Below are positions 1 to 6,864 of a stretch of DNA of 15,331 bases, in pieces. This DNA is from an uncultured Haemophilus sp. (lineage in GTDB: Bacteria > Pseudomonadota > Gammaproteobacteria > Enterobacterales > Pasteurellaceae), in assembly GCA_905205995.1 (NCBI GenBank), contig CAJLFU010000042.1, positions 1 through 15,331 of the forward strand, in the 5' to 3' direction. Within the stretch, counting starts at the first letter, position 1. Each line of letters starts with the position of its first letter. The notes under the pieces were generated by a model, which was not told where the DNA came from, ran no database searches, and saw only the letters and a list, made by a program, of their open reading frames with translations. Position numbers and translations under genes: made by a program.

Positions 1-209
1 GTAATTGACCATTTGGCATCATCAATTTGTTCGAAGTTTGTGACTTCATAACCTTCTTCAGCCGCCCAAGCGGGAATGGCTTCAGTGGCTTGTGTGCAGT
101 CGAATTCAATTTCTAGGCCATCGCCTTTATTTAACTTAGCCATAGCTTCCTTGGCTTCAACGAGAGGAAAGGGGCAAACAAGGCCGAGTGTTGGTAATTT
201 AACGATCAT
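1..209 (-). CDS. tsuB: TusA-like sulfurtransferase (TsuB/YeeD type), 3' end cut by window edge
   Basis: This is a small cytoplasmic sulfur-carrier protein of the TusA/SirA/YeeD family. Translating the reverse strand from the ATG at 209-207 gives 69 uninterrupted residues with no stop; the family is usually about 75-80 residues, so only a few are missing. The hallmark Cys-Pro-x-Pro motif is present as C12-P13-F14-P15; in the family this cysteine carries the sulfur as a persulfide or thiosulfonate. A good Shine-Dalgarno (AAGGAG, 220-215) overlaps the stop codon of the upstream transporter gene, leaving a 9-bp gap, so the two are almost certainly co-transcribed and translationally coupled. The pairing with a YeeE-family transporter suggests that it receives sulfur from imported thiosulfate. 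A YedF-like role in selenium metabolism is the alternative. The gene symbol is by family and context, not proven. Confidence 0.85.
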   Translation of the reverse strand, partial: MIVKLPTLGLVCPFPLVEAKEAMAKLNKGDGLEIEFDCTQATEAIPAWAAEEGYEVTNFEQIDDAKWSI

Positions 210-218
210 ATAAACTCC

Positions 219-1262
219 TTATGATGCTTTTGCTAATTTTAAACGTTGTGGACGGATAATAGTGAAGTAGGCGGCCACCCAAGTGCCGAAAATCATCAAT
301 GGCAATGAGACCCAACCTTGCCAAGAGAAAAAGGCGGTTTCGACTAAGCCATTACCGATGGAGCAACCACCTGCAAGGGTTGCGCCAATGCCCATGAGAA
401 TACCGCCGAGTCCGCTACGTAGAATTGTCGTGGCATCCGGTACACGGACACGAAATTCATTGCTCGCTTTAGCGCCGATGAATGACCCAATAAAAATCCC
501 TAAGACTAAGAATACGCCCCAGTTTATAAATTTACCGTCGCCAGTAACGAGGAATTGCATGATATTGGCAGATGGACCAGTGATTCCAAGTCCAAATTCA
601 CGACCTGTAGCGACACTGAGTGGCCAAGCGGCAAGTGCGATTAATCCGATTAACACGGCTGAGAAAAATGGGTGCCAGCGTTTTTCAAATAATAAATGAG
701 CAAGCCCCGTTTTTTTCGGTTTTAATGCCGCAACTTTTACGCTTGGTTTACTGAGATGTTTGTACACATAGAAAGCTGTCACTAAAGTTAATAGTGCCAC
801 TAACCACCAAGGTGAAATGCCGAATGTATCGTAAATGTTGCGTTGTTCGATATTGATACTGCGTAAAGTTTTATTGAATTCCCCTAATGGACCAGTACGC
901 ATGATGGCACTTAATAGCATATAAGTGAATAAAGCAACCCAACTGCCGACTAAGCCTTCCGCAGCACGGTACCAAGTTCCTGTTGCACAACCACCAGCAA
1001 GAACAATGCCAATACCAAACACAAAGGCACCGATAATCACCGCTAAAAAGGCAAAATTTTCAGCCGGATCGACATTTAAAACACCGATTTCTTTTAAGAG
1101 AAAGAAACCGATGGATTGCACGGTAATTGCCAATAAAAGGGCAACAAACATTTTGTTATTTTTGGTGACATACATATCGCGAAATGCGCCAGTAATACAA
1201 AAGCGCCCACGCTGCATTACAAATCCGAGTAAAATTCCGCAAAGTAATCCGGTTAAAAGCAT
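219..1262 (-). CDS. tsuA: YeeE/YedE-family thiosulfate transporter TsuA
   Basis: This is a 347-residue integral inner-membrane protein with many hydrophobic helices, of the YeeE/YedE (DUF395, sulfur transport) family; TsuA of E. coli is of similar length. Thiosulfate-transporting members use three conserved cysteines along the conduction path, and all three are visible: C22 in GRFCITGAF, C92 in LAGGCATGTW and C300 in LAGGCSIGNG. The two LAGGC repeats reflect the internal pseudo-symmetry of the fold. The start ATG at 1262-1260 has a GAAGGAA ribosome site about 7 bases upstream. It is followed directly by the TusA-like gene, the standard transporter-carrier pair. The inferred substrate is thiosulfate for cysteine and sulfur assimilation; a selenium-related substrate (YedE of selenium-using bacteria) cannot be excluded from sequence alone. 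Confidence 0.88.
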   Translation of the reverse strand: MLLTGLLCGILLGFVMQRGRFCITGAFRDMYVTKNNKMFVALLLAITVQSIGFFLLKEIGVLNVDPAENFAFLAVIIGAFVFGIGIVLAGGCATGTWYRAAEGLVGSWVALFTYMLLSAIMRTGPLGEFNKTLRSINIEQRNIYDTFGISPWWLVALLTLVTAFYVYKHLSKPSVKVAALKPKKTGLAHLLFEKRWHPFFSAVLIGLIALAAWPLSVATGREFGLGITGPSANIMQFLVTGDGKFINWGVFLVLGIFIGSFIGAKASNEFRVRVPDATTILRSGLGGILMGIGATLAGGCSIGNGLVETAFFSWQGWVSLPLMIFGTWVAAYFTIIRPQRLKLAKAS

Positions 1263-1300
1263 AAATATTCCTTCTCTTTTAGAACTAAGTAGGTTGGTAT

Positions 1301-1329
1301 TTTCTAAAAAAATAAGAAGATGACGCCAA
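1301..1329 (-). promoter_or_regulatory. Candidate promoter for tsuA-tsuB
   Basis: On the reverse strand, TTGGCG (1329-1324) is followed after 17 bases by TAGAAA (1306-1301). Each hexamer matches 4 of 6 consensus bases and the spacing is ideal. It lies about 40 bp upstream of the tsuA start. The -35 sits at the edge of the duplicated cyuA-tail block, so the rearrangement there could have changed this promoter. The call is weak. Confidence 0.35.
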
Positions 1330-1367
1330 TAACTTTTAGCTAGAAAATATGTTTTTTTGATATAAAA

Positions 1368-1409
1368 AAAGTGCGGTCAGAAATTTACATGTTTTTCTGA
1401 CCGCACTTT
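1368..1409 (-). terminator. USS-dyad terminator, copy 1
   Basis: A 16-bp perfect stem pairs 1368-1383 (AAAGTGCGGTCAGAAA) with 1394-1409 around a 10-base loop. On the reverse strand it is followed by a run of T (1367-1361). Each arm contains one exact uptake signal in opposite orientation (1369-1377 and 1400-1408), a common terminator design in Haemophilus. It lies downstream of the truncated cyuA tail and would also shield tsuA from readthrough. Confidence 0.85.
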
Positions 1410-1428
1410 ATCGTAAGTTATCACGATA

Positions 1429-1578
1429 TTAAGGACAGGGTTTACTCACCATAATTTCAATTACTTGACGATCGATGTGGTGCATACTCTTAGAGGCAAT
1501 TGAGCATAGATTGTCGATAGTGCGATCGAGATCATGTTCAACGATACCTTCATTGCCCGTAACATGGGTTTTATCCAT
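1429..1578 (-). pseudogene. Truncated duplicate of the cyuA C-terminus (49 codons)
   Basis: The reverse-strand reading frame matches residues 386-434 of the intact CyuA at 1912-3216, including its stop codon, with one amino-acid difference (E388 to K, at the broken edge). The 5' part of the gene is replaced by the antisense of an IS transposase remnant at 1579. The open frame that continues into 1755 is therefore a chimera with no start signal and is not a gene. Nine of ten base differences from the intact copy are at third codon positions and silent, so this tail was under protein-level selection until recently, most likely in another strain's intact gene. Confidence 0.9.
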
Positions 1579-1811
1579 TACCGTATCAACCATTCCAAGG
1601 AATTTGCAGACCGTCAGAACCACATTAACGGCATTGAGAATTTTTGGAATCAGGCAAAACGCGTCTTGCGCAAATACAACAGAATTGATCGCAAATCCTT
1701 CCCGCTGTTCTTGAAAGAATGCGAATTTCGGTTTAACTTCGGCACACCGTCTCAACAGCTTAAAATTCTGCGGGATTGGTGTGGAATTTAGGGCTAATCT
1801 ACGTCAGCCCC
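1579..1811 (+). mobile_element. 3' remnant of an IS1595-family (IS1016-like) insertion sequence
   Basis: The forward frame from 1579 to the TAG at 1789-1791 encodes about 70 residues typical of the C-terminus of IS1595/ISXO2-type transposases: YRINHSKEF, then HINGIENFWNQAKR, where the glutamate of GIENFW is the last acidic residue of the DDE catalytic triad. The catalytic N-terminal two thirds and the left end are missing, so it is inactive. The stop is followed by GGGCTAATCT and then ACGTCAGCCCC (to 1811), which looks like the right terminal inverted repeat. IS1016 is a known Haemophilus member of this family, but the precise element name is my inference. An ATG at 1534 in the same frame lies in antisense cyuA sequence and is not a credible start. 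Confidence 0.85.
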
Positions 1812-2061
1812 ATAACTTTTGGCTAGAAAATATGTTTTTTTGATATAAAAAAAGTGCAGTCAGAAATTTGTGTGTTTTTCTGACCGCACTTTATCGTAAG
1901 TTATCACGATATTAAGGACAGGGTTTACTCACCATAATTTCAATCACTTGGCGATCGATATGGTGCATACTCTTAGACGCAATCGAGCATAGGTTGTCGA
2001 TAGTGCGATCGAGATCGTGTTCAACAATGCCTTCATTGCCCGTAACATGGGTTTCATCCAT
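1812..2061. repeat. Direct repeat, copy 2: native cyuA 3' end and terminator
   Basis: This is the in-place counterpart of the block at 1329-1578, continuous with the full-length cyuA gene. It begins at the base immediately after the IS remnant's terminal repeat, so the IS evidently inserted just downstream of the cyuA terminator, before ATAACTTT (1812-1819). That octamer is a candidate target-site duplication: it also begins copy 1 at 1329. Confidence 0.95.
1851..1892 (-). terminator. cyuA terminator (USS dyad, one arm mutated)
   Basis: A 16-bp stem pairs 1851-1866 with 1877-1892 and is followed on the reverse strand by a T run. The left arm reads AAGTGCAGT in place of AAGTGCGGT (change at 1858). 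In the cyuA transcript this costs only a G-U wobble pair, so the hairpin should still terminate, but one of the two uptake signals is lost. The intact signal is ACCGCACTT at 1883-1891. It lies 20 bp past the cyuA stop. Confidence 0.87.
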
Positions 2062-3216
2062 CGCCATAAGTACTGATTTATAACCAGAAGCCACGCTAGT
2101 GGACACTTTCATCGCACAGCTATTGGATGCGCCATCGCAGATGATTCCGCTAATATCACCAATCATGCTGCAAATCCCCATGCTTGCTGTTTCGAATTTA
2201 CCCGTAAGTAAATAGGCGATACCCGCACAGCTTCCCATTGATGCGGTTGTTACCGCGCAAAGGGCAGACAGTTTTGGTAATTTACTGTGAATATAAATGG
2301 CCATTAAGTGTGATAAGAAGAGGGCGCGGAGACGTTTTTCTTCATCCACGTTTAAATAATCGGCGACCACAACCACGGGCATAGTGGCGGCAATACCTTG
2401 ATTGCCTGAACCTGAATTACTCATTGCTGGCAATGTAGCCCCGCCCATACGTGCATCGGAGGCTGCCGTGGTTTCAATCATGATTTTGCTGAGCAAATCA
2501 TCTGACATTAAGCCACTACCAACTTGTTTGCGTAATGTTCTGCCAATGTGCAAACCGTAATTTTCGCGTAATCCTTCATCAGACAAAGCTCGGTTGAGCT
2601 CAGCAGCTTGTCCGATAAAGCGGATTTTATCGAGCTCAACTTCACAAGAAAATTCAAAGATTTCACGTGCGCTCACCTGTTTGAAAATATCATAAGGATC
2701 GCAATCAGTACATTCATCGTGTTCTTTCTCAAAAACAACTTCGCCATTTTTTTCAATTAAAATGATGTTTGTATGTTGATCTTGAATCGCTACTTTCACT
2801 CGGTCATTATCGGCAAACAATACGACTTCCGAATATAAAATATGATCGGTTTGATGAATATCCACATTAACGAGCTTTTTATCAAGCATCGCCTTGGCTT
2901 GGGATACTTGCTCTGGCGTGATGTGTCTTAATACTTCTAATTCACCTTCAGGATCACCGCCTAAAGCACCAATCGCTGCTGCAATAGGTAAGCCCACCAT
3001 ACCCGTTCCCGGTACTGCAACACCCAATCCATTTTTCATTAAGTTTGGTGATACTTTCGCTTCAATACGTTCAGGTGTTTTGCCTAAATATTTAGCTGCC
3101 GTTGCTGCTGCAAGTGCCAAAGAGATGGGTTCAGTACAGCCAAGTGCGGGAACCACATCGCGTTCTACAAGGTGAAGTAATGGTTTTTCGATTTCGTTGA
3201 GTCTTTCTTGATTCAT
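1912..3216 (-). CDS. cyuA: L-cysteine desulfidase CyuA (UPF0597/YhaM family)
   Basis: This 434-residue cytoplasmic enzyme of the serine-dehydratase-alpha-like UPF0597 family (E. coli YhaM, renamed CyuA) breaks L-cysteine into pyruvate, ammonia and sulfide using a [4Fe-4S] cluster. The family cysteines are visible: C27 in LGCTEP, matching the catalytic cysteine of the archaeal enzyme, and C320, C360 and C367, whose 40- and 7-residue spacings match the archaeal cluster ligands. An extra C169-x2-C172 pair lies in ECTDCDPYD. GGDP and SGSGNQG glycine-rich stretches are also present. The start ATG at 3216-3214 follows the cupin stop by 18 bp with only a weak purine-rich ribosome site (AAAGAA). The length is full for the family. 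The gene sits near thiosulfate-import genes, which fits sulfur metabolism. Its 3' end is duplicated downstream. Confidence 0.92.
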   Translation of the reverse strand: MNQERLNEIEKPLLHLVERDVVPALGCTEPISLALAAATAAKYLGKTPERIEAKVSPNLMKNGLGVAVPGTGMVGLPIAAAIGALGGDPEGELEVLRHITPEQVSQAKAMLDKKLVNVDIHQTDHILYSEVVLFADNDRVKVAIQDQHTNIILIEKNGEVVFEKEHDECTDCDPYDIFKQVSAREIFEFSCEVELDKIRFIGQAAELNRALSDEGLRENYGLHIGRTLRKQVGSGLMSDDLLSKIMIETTAASDARMGGATLPAMSNSGSGNQGIAATMPVVVVADYLNVDEEKRLRALFLSHLMAIYIHSKLPKLSALCAVTTASMGSCAGIAYLLTGKFETASMGICSMIGDISGIICDGASNSCAMKVSTSVASGYKSVLMAMDETHVTGNEGIVEHDLDRTIDNLCSIASKSMHHIDRQVIEIMVSKPCP

Positions 3217-3234
3217 AAAATTCTTTTTAATTTT

Positions 3235-3549
3235 TTAAATACTGTCTTCTTTCTCTATGACTAATATGCGCGCTTCACCTTGTGGATGAGCAACATGTTC
3301 GGTACCGATACCCGCATAAAAAATATCACCTGTATGGAGCAATACGGCTTTCTCTTGACCATTTTCTTTGTAGCGCATTTCCACCGTACCATCCATGACA
3401 GCAAAGACTTCTTCACCGTCATTGATATGCCATTTGTAAGGTTTATCTGTCCAGTGCAGACGCACGGAAATACTATTCATATTGGTAATATCAAGGGCTC
3501 CCCAAGCACGTTCAGCCGTAAAGAGGTGACTTCTAATAACTTTATTCAT
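3235..3549 (-). CDS. Small single-domain cupin protein
   Basis: This 104-residue soluble protein is predicted to be one cupin beta-barrel. The first cupin motif is recognisable in YKWHINDGEEVFAVMDG (H41, then E46/E47, ending in G54), where the usual HxH is reduced to W40-H41. The second motif is GDIFYAGIGTEHVAHP, with H85 as the likely fourth metal ligand. A divalent metal site is plausible, but the substrate cannot be read. The start ATG (3549-3547) is only 11 bp after the polA stop, with no strong ribosome site, and the gene is followed 18 bp later by cyuA. It could be co-expressed with either neighbour. I do not recognise a named orthologue; a function linked to cysteine breakdown would be guilt by association only. 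Confidence 0.8.
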   Translation of the reverse strand: MNKVIRSHLFTAERAWGALDITNMNSISVRLHWTDKPYKWHINDGEEVFAVMDGTVEMRYKENGQEKAVLLHTGDIFYAGIGTEHVAHPQGEARILVIEKEDSI

Positions 3550-3560
3550 GACTAAATTTG

Positions 3561-6359
3561 TTAGTGAGCCTCATCCCAGTTTGTACCTTGACCCACTTCT
3601 ACAATCAGTGGTACCACTAAATCAGCTGCACTTTCCATTTGTGTTTTGATGAGTTCGCTATAAAACGCGACTTTTTCTGACCGCACTTCAAATACCAATT
3701 CATCGTGCACCTGCATAATCATTGCGATATCGGGATCGTTTTGTAGTTTTTGATCCAATTGAATCATTGCTCGTTTAATAATGTCTGCGGCGGTACCTTG
3801 CATTGGCGCATTGATCGCGACACGTTCGGCTGCTTTACGGCGCATACCATTAGAAGAGTTAATATCCGGCAGATATAAACGACGGCCGAATAGGGTTTCC
3901 ACATAGCCTTGGGCTTTGGCTTTTTCACGAATATCGTGCATAAAGGTTTGTACGCCAGGATAGCGTTTGAAATACAAATCCATATAGCTCTGAGCATCGG
4001 CACGGCCAATACCGAGTTGGCGCGATAAGCCAAAGGCAGACATTCCATAAATTAAACCGAAATTAATCGCCTTGGCATTGCGGCGTTGTTCGGACGTCAC
4101 TTCATCCAGTGCCACCCCAAAGATTTCTGCTGCAGTAGAGCGGTGAATATCTTTGCCTTGAGTAAAGGCGTTAATTAAGCCCTGATCCTGTGATAGGTGC
4201 GCCATAATGCGTAGCTCGATTTGAGAATAGTCGGCAGCAACAACGGTAAAGCCTTCGCGCGCAATAAATGCCTGTCGAATACGGCGGCCTTCTTCATTAC
4301 GAATCGGAATGTTTTGCAGATTCGGATCACTTGATGAAAGACGACCGGTGGCTGTCACCGCTTGATGGTAGGAAGTATGCACTCGACCCGTTTGTGGATT
4401 AACCATTTGTGGCAATTTGTCGGTGTAGGTGGATTTTAGTTTGCTTAGCCCACGATGTTCTACCAATACTTTCGGTAATTCATGACTAAATGCGAGTTCT
4501 TCCAACACTTCCTCGTTAGTGGATGGTGCACCTTTGGGTGTTTTTTGAATGACTGGTAAACCTAATTTATCAAACAAAATTTCCTGTAATTGTTTGGTGG
4601 AAGCTAAATTAAATGGCTGCCCCGCCAAGGCATAGGCTTGTTCTTCTAATTCACTTAAACGGTTAGTGATTTCGTTAGATTGCAGGAATAGCGCGTCGCT
4701 ATCAATTAAGACACCACGACGTTCCATACGGGAAAGTACGCCTAACAACGGCAATTCCATTTCTTTAAAGAGTTTTTCAAGACTTGGTTCTTTAGAAAGT
4801 TTTTCCCATAGCACTTGCTGCAGTTTCATTGTCACATCAGCATCTTCTGCAGCGTACTCGGCGGCTTGTTCTAATGGAATTTGGTTAAAGGTCAGCTGAT
4901 TTTTACCTTTGCCTGCAATCTCTTCAAAACTAATGGTTTGATGCCCTAAATAACGTTTTGCCAGATCGTCCATATTATGACGACCAGTACTATTGAGCAC
5001 ATAGGACTCCAACATGGTATCGAAAGCCACACCTTGCACATCAATGCCATTACGGGCAAAGATGGTGAGGTCGTACTTGAAGTTTTGCCCGACTTTTTGA
5101 ATGGCTGGATTTTCTAAAACTGGTTTTAACAGCGAAAGTGCGGTTGTTTTTTCGAGAGTTTTTGGTGCGCCTAAATAATCTAATTGTAGCGGTAAATAAG
5201 CCGCCTCACCGTTTTCTAACGCAAAGGAAATGCCCACCAAGTTGGCAGCCATATAATCTAAATTATCGGTTTCTGTATCGAGGGCAAAAAGTTTGGCTTG
5301 CTTAAGTTTTTCCACCCAACGATTTAAATCCGCTTCGGTGAGCAAGGTTTCATAACGGCTACGATCAATTTGAATTGCCGGCAATGCTTCATCGCTATTG
5401 TCTTGAGCGAGCGCAGGCGTAGCTTGATAGTGATTAATCTTGGTCGGTTGTTCGTTGTTATTGGTGATGGAATCAGCGCCATTCATCACTTCATTGAGCC
5501 AACGTTTAAATTCATAACGGCCGAAATATTCAGTGAGTTGATCATTATTACTTGCACCAAGGGTGAGTTGTTCTGGAGTAATATCGAGGGCGACATCGGT
5601 TTTGATCGTGGCAAGGCGATAGGATAAATCGGCCATTTCTTTTTCCGCCAATAATTTATCCCCTAATTTTTTTGCTCCACGAATTGGCAATTCAGCCACT
5701 TTGTCTAAGTTGGCATAAATTTCTGCCATGCTGCCGATACCCTGTAAGAGGCCAAGAGCGGTTTTTTCACCCACACCCGCTACGCCTGGAATATTATCGG
5801 CGCTATCGCCCATCAGCGCTAAGTAATCGATGATGAGTTCTGGTGGAATACCGTATTTTTCAATCACGGCATCGCGGTCTAATAAGGTATTATTCATGGT
5901 ATTGATCAACATAATGTTGTCATCCACTAGCTGCGCCATGTCTTTATCGCCAGTGCTGATTAAGACTTTTTGATTCGCTTTGGAAGCCGCTACCGCTAAG
6001 GTACCAATGACATCATCAGCCTCCACACCTTCAATGACTAAAAGAGGAATGCCAAGGGCACGGATAATATCGTGTAACGGCTGAATTTGTTTGCGCAGAT
6101 CGTCCGGCATCGGTGGACGATGGGATTTATATTGTTCAAACATTTCATCACGGAAAGTTTTGCCTTTTGCATCAAAGACCACCGCAATATGGCTCGGTTG
6201 TACTTGCGAAATCAGGCTTTTAAGCATATTTAATACACCGTACATGGCGCCAGTCGGTTCACCGGCAGAATTGGTGAGTGGCGGAAAAGCATGGAAAGCA
6301 CGATATAAATAAGATGAACCGTCCACTAGGACTAATGGATTAGGAGCGATAGTTGGCAT
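3561..6359 (-). CDS. polA: DNA polymerase I
   Basis: This is a 932-residue DNA polymerase I for Okazaki-fragment processing and repair synthesis. The N-terminal 5'-3' exonuclease domain spans about residues 1-290 (NPLVLVDGSSYLYRAF, GVEADDVIGT, STGDKDMAQL, GDSADNIPG). The 3'-5' proofreading domain, about 325-520, keeps its acidic residues: D361-T-E363, D430 in GQNFKYDL, and Y502 with D506 in EYAAEDAD. The polymerase domain, about 540-932, has motif A with D710 (AADYSQIELR), motif B with K763, F767 and Y771 (NAKAINFGLIYG), and motif C H885-D886-E887. I place the start at 6359 (MPTIAPNPLV), matching enterobacterial and Haemophilus proteins and preceded by GGAA. The ATG at 6395 is upstream in frame but lies inside the -10 box. 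Residues 891-894 are encoded across an uptake signal. Confidence 0.97.
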   Translation of the reverse strand: MPTIAPNPLVLVDGSSYLYRAFHAFPPLTNSAGEPTGAMYGVLNMLKSLISQVQPSHIAVVFDAKGKTFRDEMFEQYKSHRPPMPDDLRKQIQPLHDIIRALGIPLLVIEGVEADDVIGTLAVAASKANQKVLISTGDKDMAQLVDDNIMLINTMNNTLLDRDAVIEKYGIPPELIIDYLALMGDSADNIPGVAGVGEKTALGLLQGIGSMAEIYANLDKVAELPIRGAKKLGDKLLAEKEMADLSYRLATIKTDVALDITPEQLTLGASNNDQLTEYFGRYEFKRWLNEVMNGADSITNNNEQPTKINHYQATPALAQDNSDEALPAIQIDRSRYETLLTEADLNRWVEKLKQAKLFALDTETDNLDYMAANLVGISFALENGEAAYLPLQLDYLGAPKTLEKTTALSLLKPVLENPAIQKVGQNFKYDLTIFARNGIDVQGVAFDTMLESYVLNSTGRHNMDDLAKRYLGHQTISFEEIAGKGKNQLTFNQIPLEQAAEYAAEDADVTMKLQQVLWEKLSKEPSLEKLFKEMELPLLGVLSRMERRGVLIDSDALFLQSNEITNRLSELEEQAYALAGQPFNLASTKQLQEILFDKLGLPVIQKTPKGAPSTNEEVLEELAFSHELPKVLVEHRGLSKLKSTYTDKLPQMVNPQTGRVHTSYHQAVTATGRLSSSDPNLQNIPIRNEEGRRIRQAFIAREGFTVVAADYSQIELRIMAHLSQDQGLINAFTQGKDIHRSTAAEIFGVALDEVTSEQRRNAKAINFGLIYGMSAFGLSRQLGIGRADAQSYMDLYFKRYPGVQTFMHDIREKAKAQGYVETLFGRRLYLPDINSSNGMRRKAAERVAINAPMQGTAADIIKRAMIQLDQKLQNDPDIAMIMQVHDELVFEVRSEKVAFYSELIKTQMESAADLVVPLIVEVGQGTNWDEAH
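3680..3688 (-). other. DNA uptake signal sequence (USS) in polA
   Basis: Exact ACCGCACTT (AAGTGCGGT on the reverse strand), encoding part of E-V-R-S near residue 892 of PolA. Confidence 0.85.
5136..5144 (+). other. DNA uptake signal sequence (USS) in polA
   Basis: Exact AAGTGCGGT. On the polA strand it reads ACC-GCA-CTT (T406-A407-L408), in the proofreading domain. Confidence 0.85.
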
Positions 6360-6393
6360 AAATATTCCGTTCAAAAATAATGAAAAGTGTCGC

Positions 6394-6423
6394 ATTATAG
6401 CGTAAATTGCGAAATGGGGCGAA
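6394..6423 (-). promoter_or_regulatory. polA promoter, consensus -10
   Basis: On the reverse strand a perfect TATAAT occupies 6399-6394. The region 17-18 bases upstream (TTCGCC, 6423-6418) is a poor -35. Transcription would begin near 6387, leaving a leader of about 28 bases before the ATG at 6359. Because TATAAT overlaps the upstream in-frame ATG at 6395, that ATG would not be in the mRNA. Confidence 0.6.
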
Positions 6424-6429
6424 CGGATA

Positions 6430-6438
6430 AAGTGCGGT
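6430..6438 (+). other. DNA uptake signal sequence (USS) in the polA-zapA intergenic region
   Basis: Exact AAGTGCGGT between the divergent promoters of polA and zapA, without an inverted partner, so it is not a terminator. Confidence 0.85.
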
Positions 6439-6456
6439 CAATTAAACGTAAAAATT

Positions 6457-6485
6457 ATGACGAAGGCATTTGGCTGTGGCATAAT
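6457..6485 (+). promoter_or_regulatory. zapA promoter
   Basis: ATGACG (6457-6462), 17 bases, then CATAAT (6480-6485), with a TGTGG stretch in front of the -10 that could act as an extended element. The expected start of transcription is near 6492, about 28 bases before the zapA ATG. Confidence 0.6.
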
Positions 6486-6519
6486 AGGAACACTTGAGCA
6501 TTCAACATAAGGGAATAAC

Positions 6520-6825
6520 ATGTCATTAAAACTGGTTGAAGTTGTTGTATTAGGGCAAGTGCTGCGCTTGAATGTCCCTGCCGAACAAGAAGAGATTTTG
6601 CGTCAAGCGGCGCGTAATTTAGATCTTCAAGTGTCTGAAATGAAAGAGCGTACAGGTTTATTGCAATTAGACCGTGTGCTTTCTATTGTTGCCTTGAATT
6701 TAAGTTTTGAATTAACCCAAGAAAAGAATAAAAATGCCCAGATTGAAAACGTGTTATGTACGCGAATTCAGCAGTTAGATCATTCTTTAGAGAATGCATT
6801 AGGTGGGCGCCTTATCGTCGATTAA
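6520..6825 (+). CDS. zapA: Cell division protein ZapA
   Basis: This 101-residue cytoplasmic FtsZ-associated protein bundles and stabilises FtsZ protofilaments at the division ring. The N-terminal globular part (MSLKLVEVVVLGQVLRLNVPAEQEEILRQAA) is the characteristic ZapA head, and the C-terminal half (from about residue 50) is a heptad-like coiled coil for dimer and tetramer formation. The length is close to E. coli ZapA. The start has a GGGA ribosome site 8 bases upstream. The gene is divergent from polA and is immediately followed by a strong terminator, so it appears to be a single-gene unit. In E. coli zapA is followed by 6S RNA and the 5-formyltetrahydrofolate cyclo-ligase gene; neither is found here. 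Confidence 0.93.
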   Translation: MSLKLVEVVVLGQVLRLNVPAEQEEILRQAARNLDLQVSEMKERTGLLQLDRVLSIVALNLSFELTQEKNKNAQIENVLCTRIQQLDHSLENALGGRLIVD

Positions 6826-6827
6826 AT

Positions 6828-6864
6828 AAAAAAGAACCGCATGTTGAAAGTGCGGTTCTTTTTT
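6828..6864. terminator. Bidirectional terminator between zapA and queH, containing a USS
   Basis: A 14-bp stem pairs 6828-6841 (AAAAAAGAACCGCA) with 6851-6864 around a 9-base loop. Both ends of the hairpin are U/A tracts, so it can end zapA and convergent queH transcripts. An exact AAGTGCGGT lies at 6848-6856, in the loop and right arm; there is no paired inverted USS. Confidence 0.88.

Larger units (their letters stand above)
1329..1578. repeat. Direct repeat, copy 1: divergent duplicate of the cyuA 3' end and terminator
   Basis: This 250-bp block aligns without gaps to 1812-2061 at a constant offset of 483 bp. I count 15 mismatches (about 94% identity): 5 in the non-coding part (1338, 1375, 1387-1389) and 10 in the cyuA coding tail. 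Its left edge corresponds exactly to the end of the IS remnant in front of copy 2. Its right edge abuts the interior of the IS transposase. Confidence 0.95.

Noticed and set aside
283..699. Long forward frames opposite tsuA (also 925-1323)
   Set aside because: They are antisense shadows of a well-supported membrane-protein gene, with compositions (Pro, Thr, Asn, Arg rich) typical of reverse-strand reading.
1429..1755. Reverse open frame of 108 codons ending in the CyuA C-terminus
   Set aside because: The N-terminal 60 residues are antisense transposase. It is a chimera, so only the 1429-1578 tail is meaningful, as a pseudogene.
1534..1791. Forward open frame of 85 codons ending in transposase sequence
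   Set aside because: Its first 15 codons are antisense to the cyuA tail; the frame is an accidental fusion at the recombination junction and has no ribosome site.
6360..6395. Twelve-residue N-terminal extension of PolA from the ATG at 6395
   Set aside because: That ATG overlaps the perfect TATAAT promoter box, the extension is not family-like, and the ATG at 6359 has a GGAA ribosome site.
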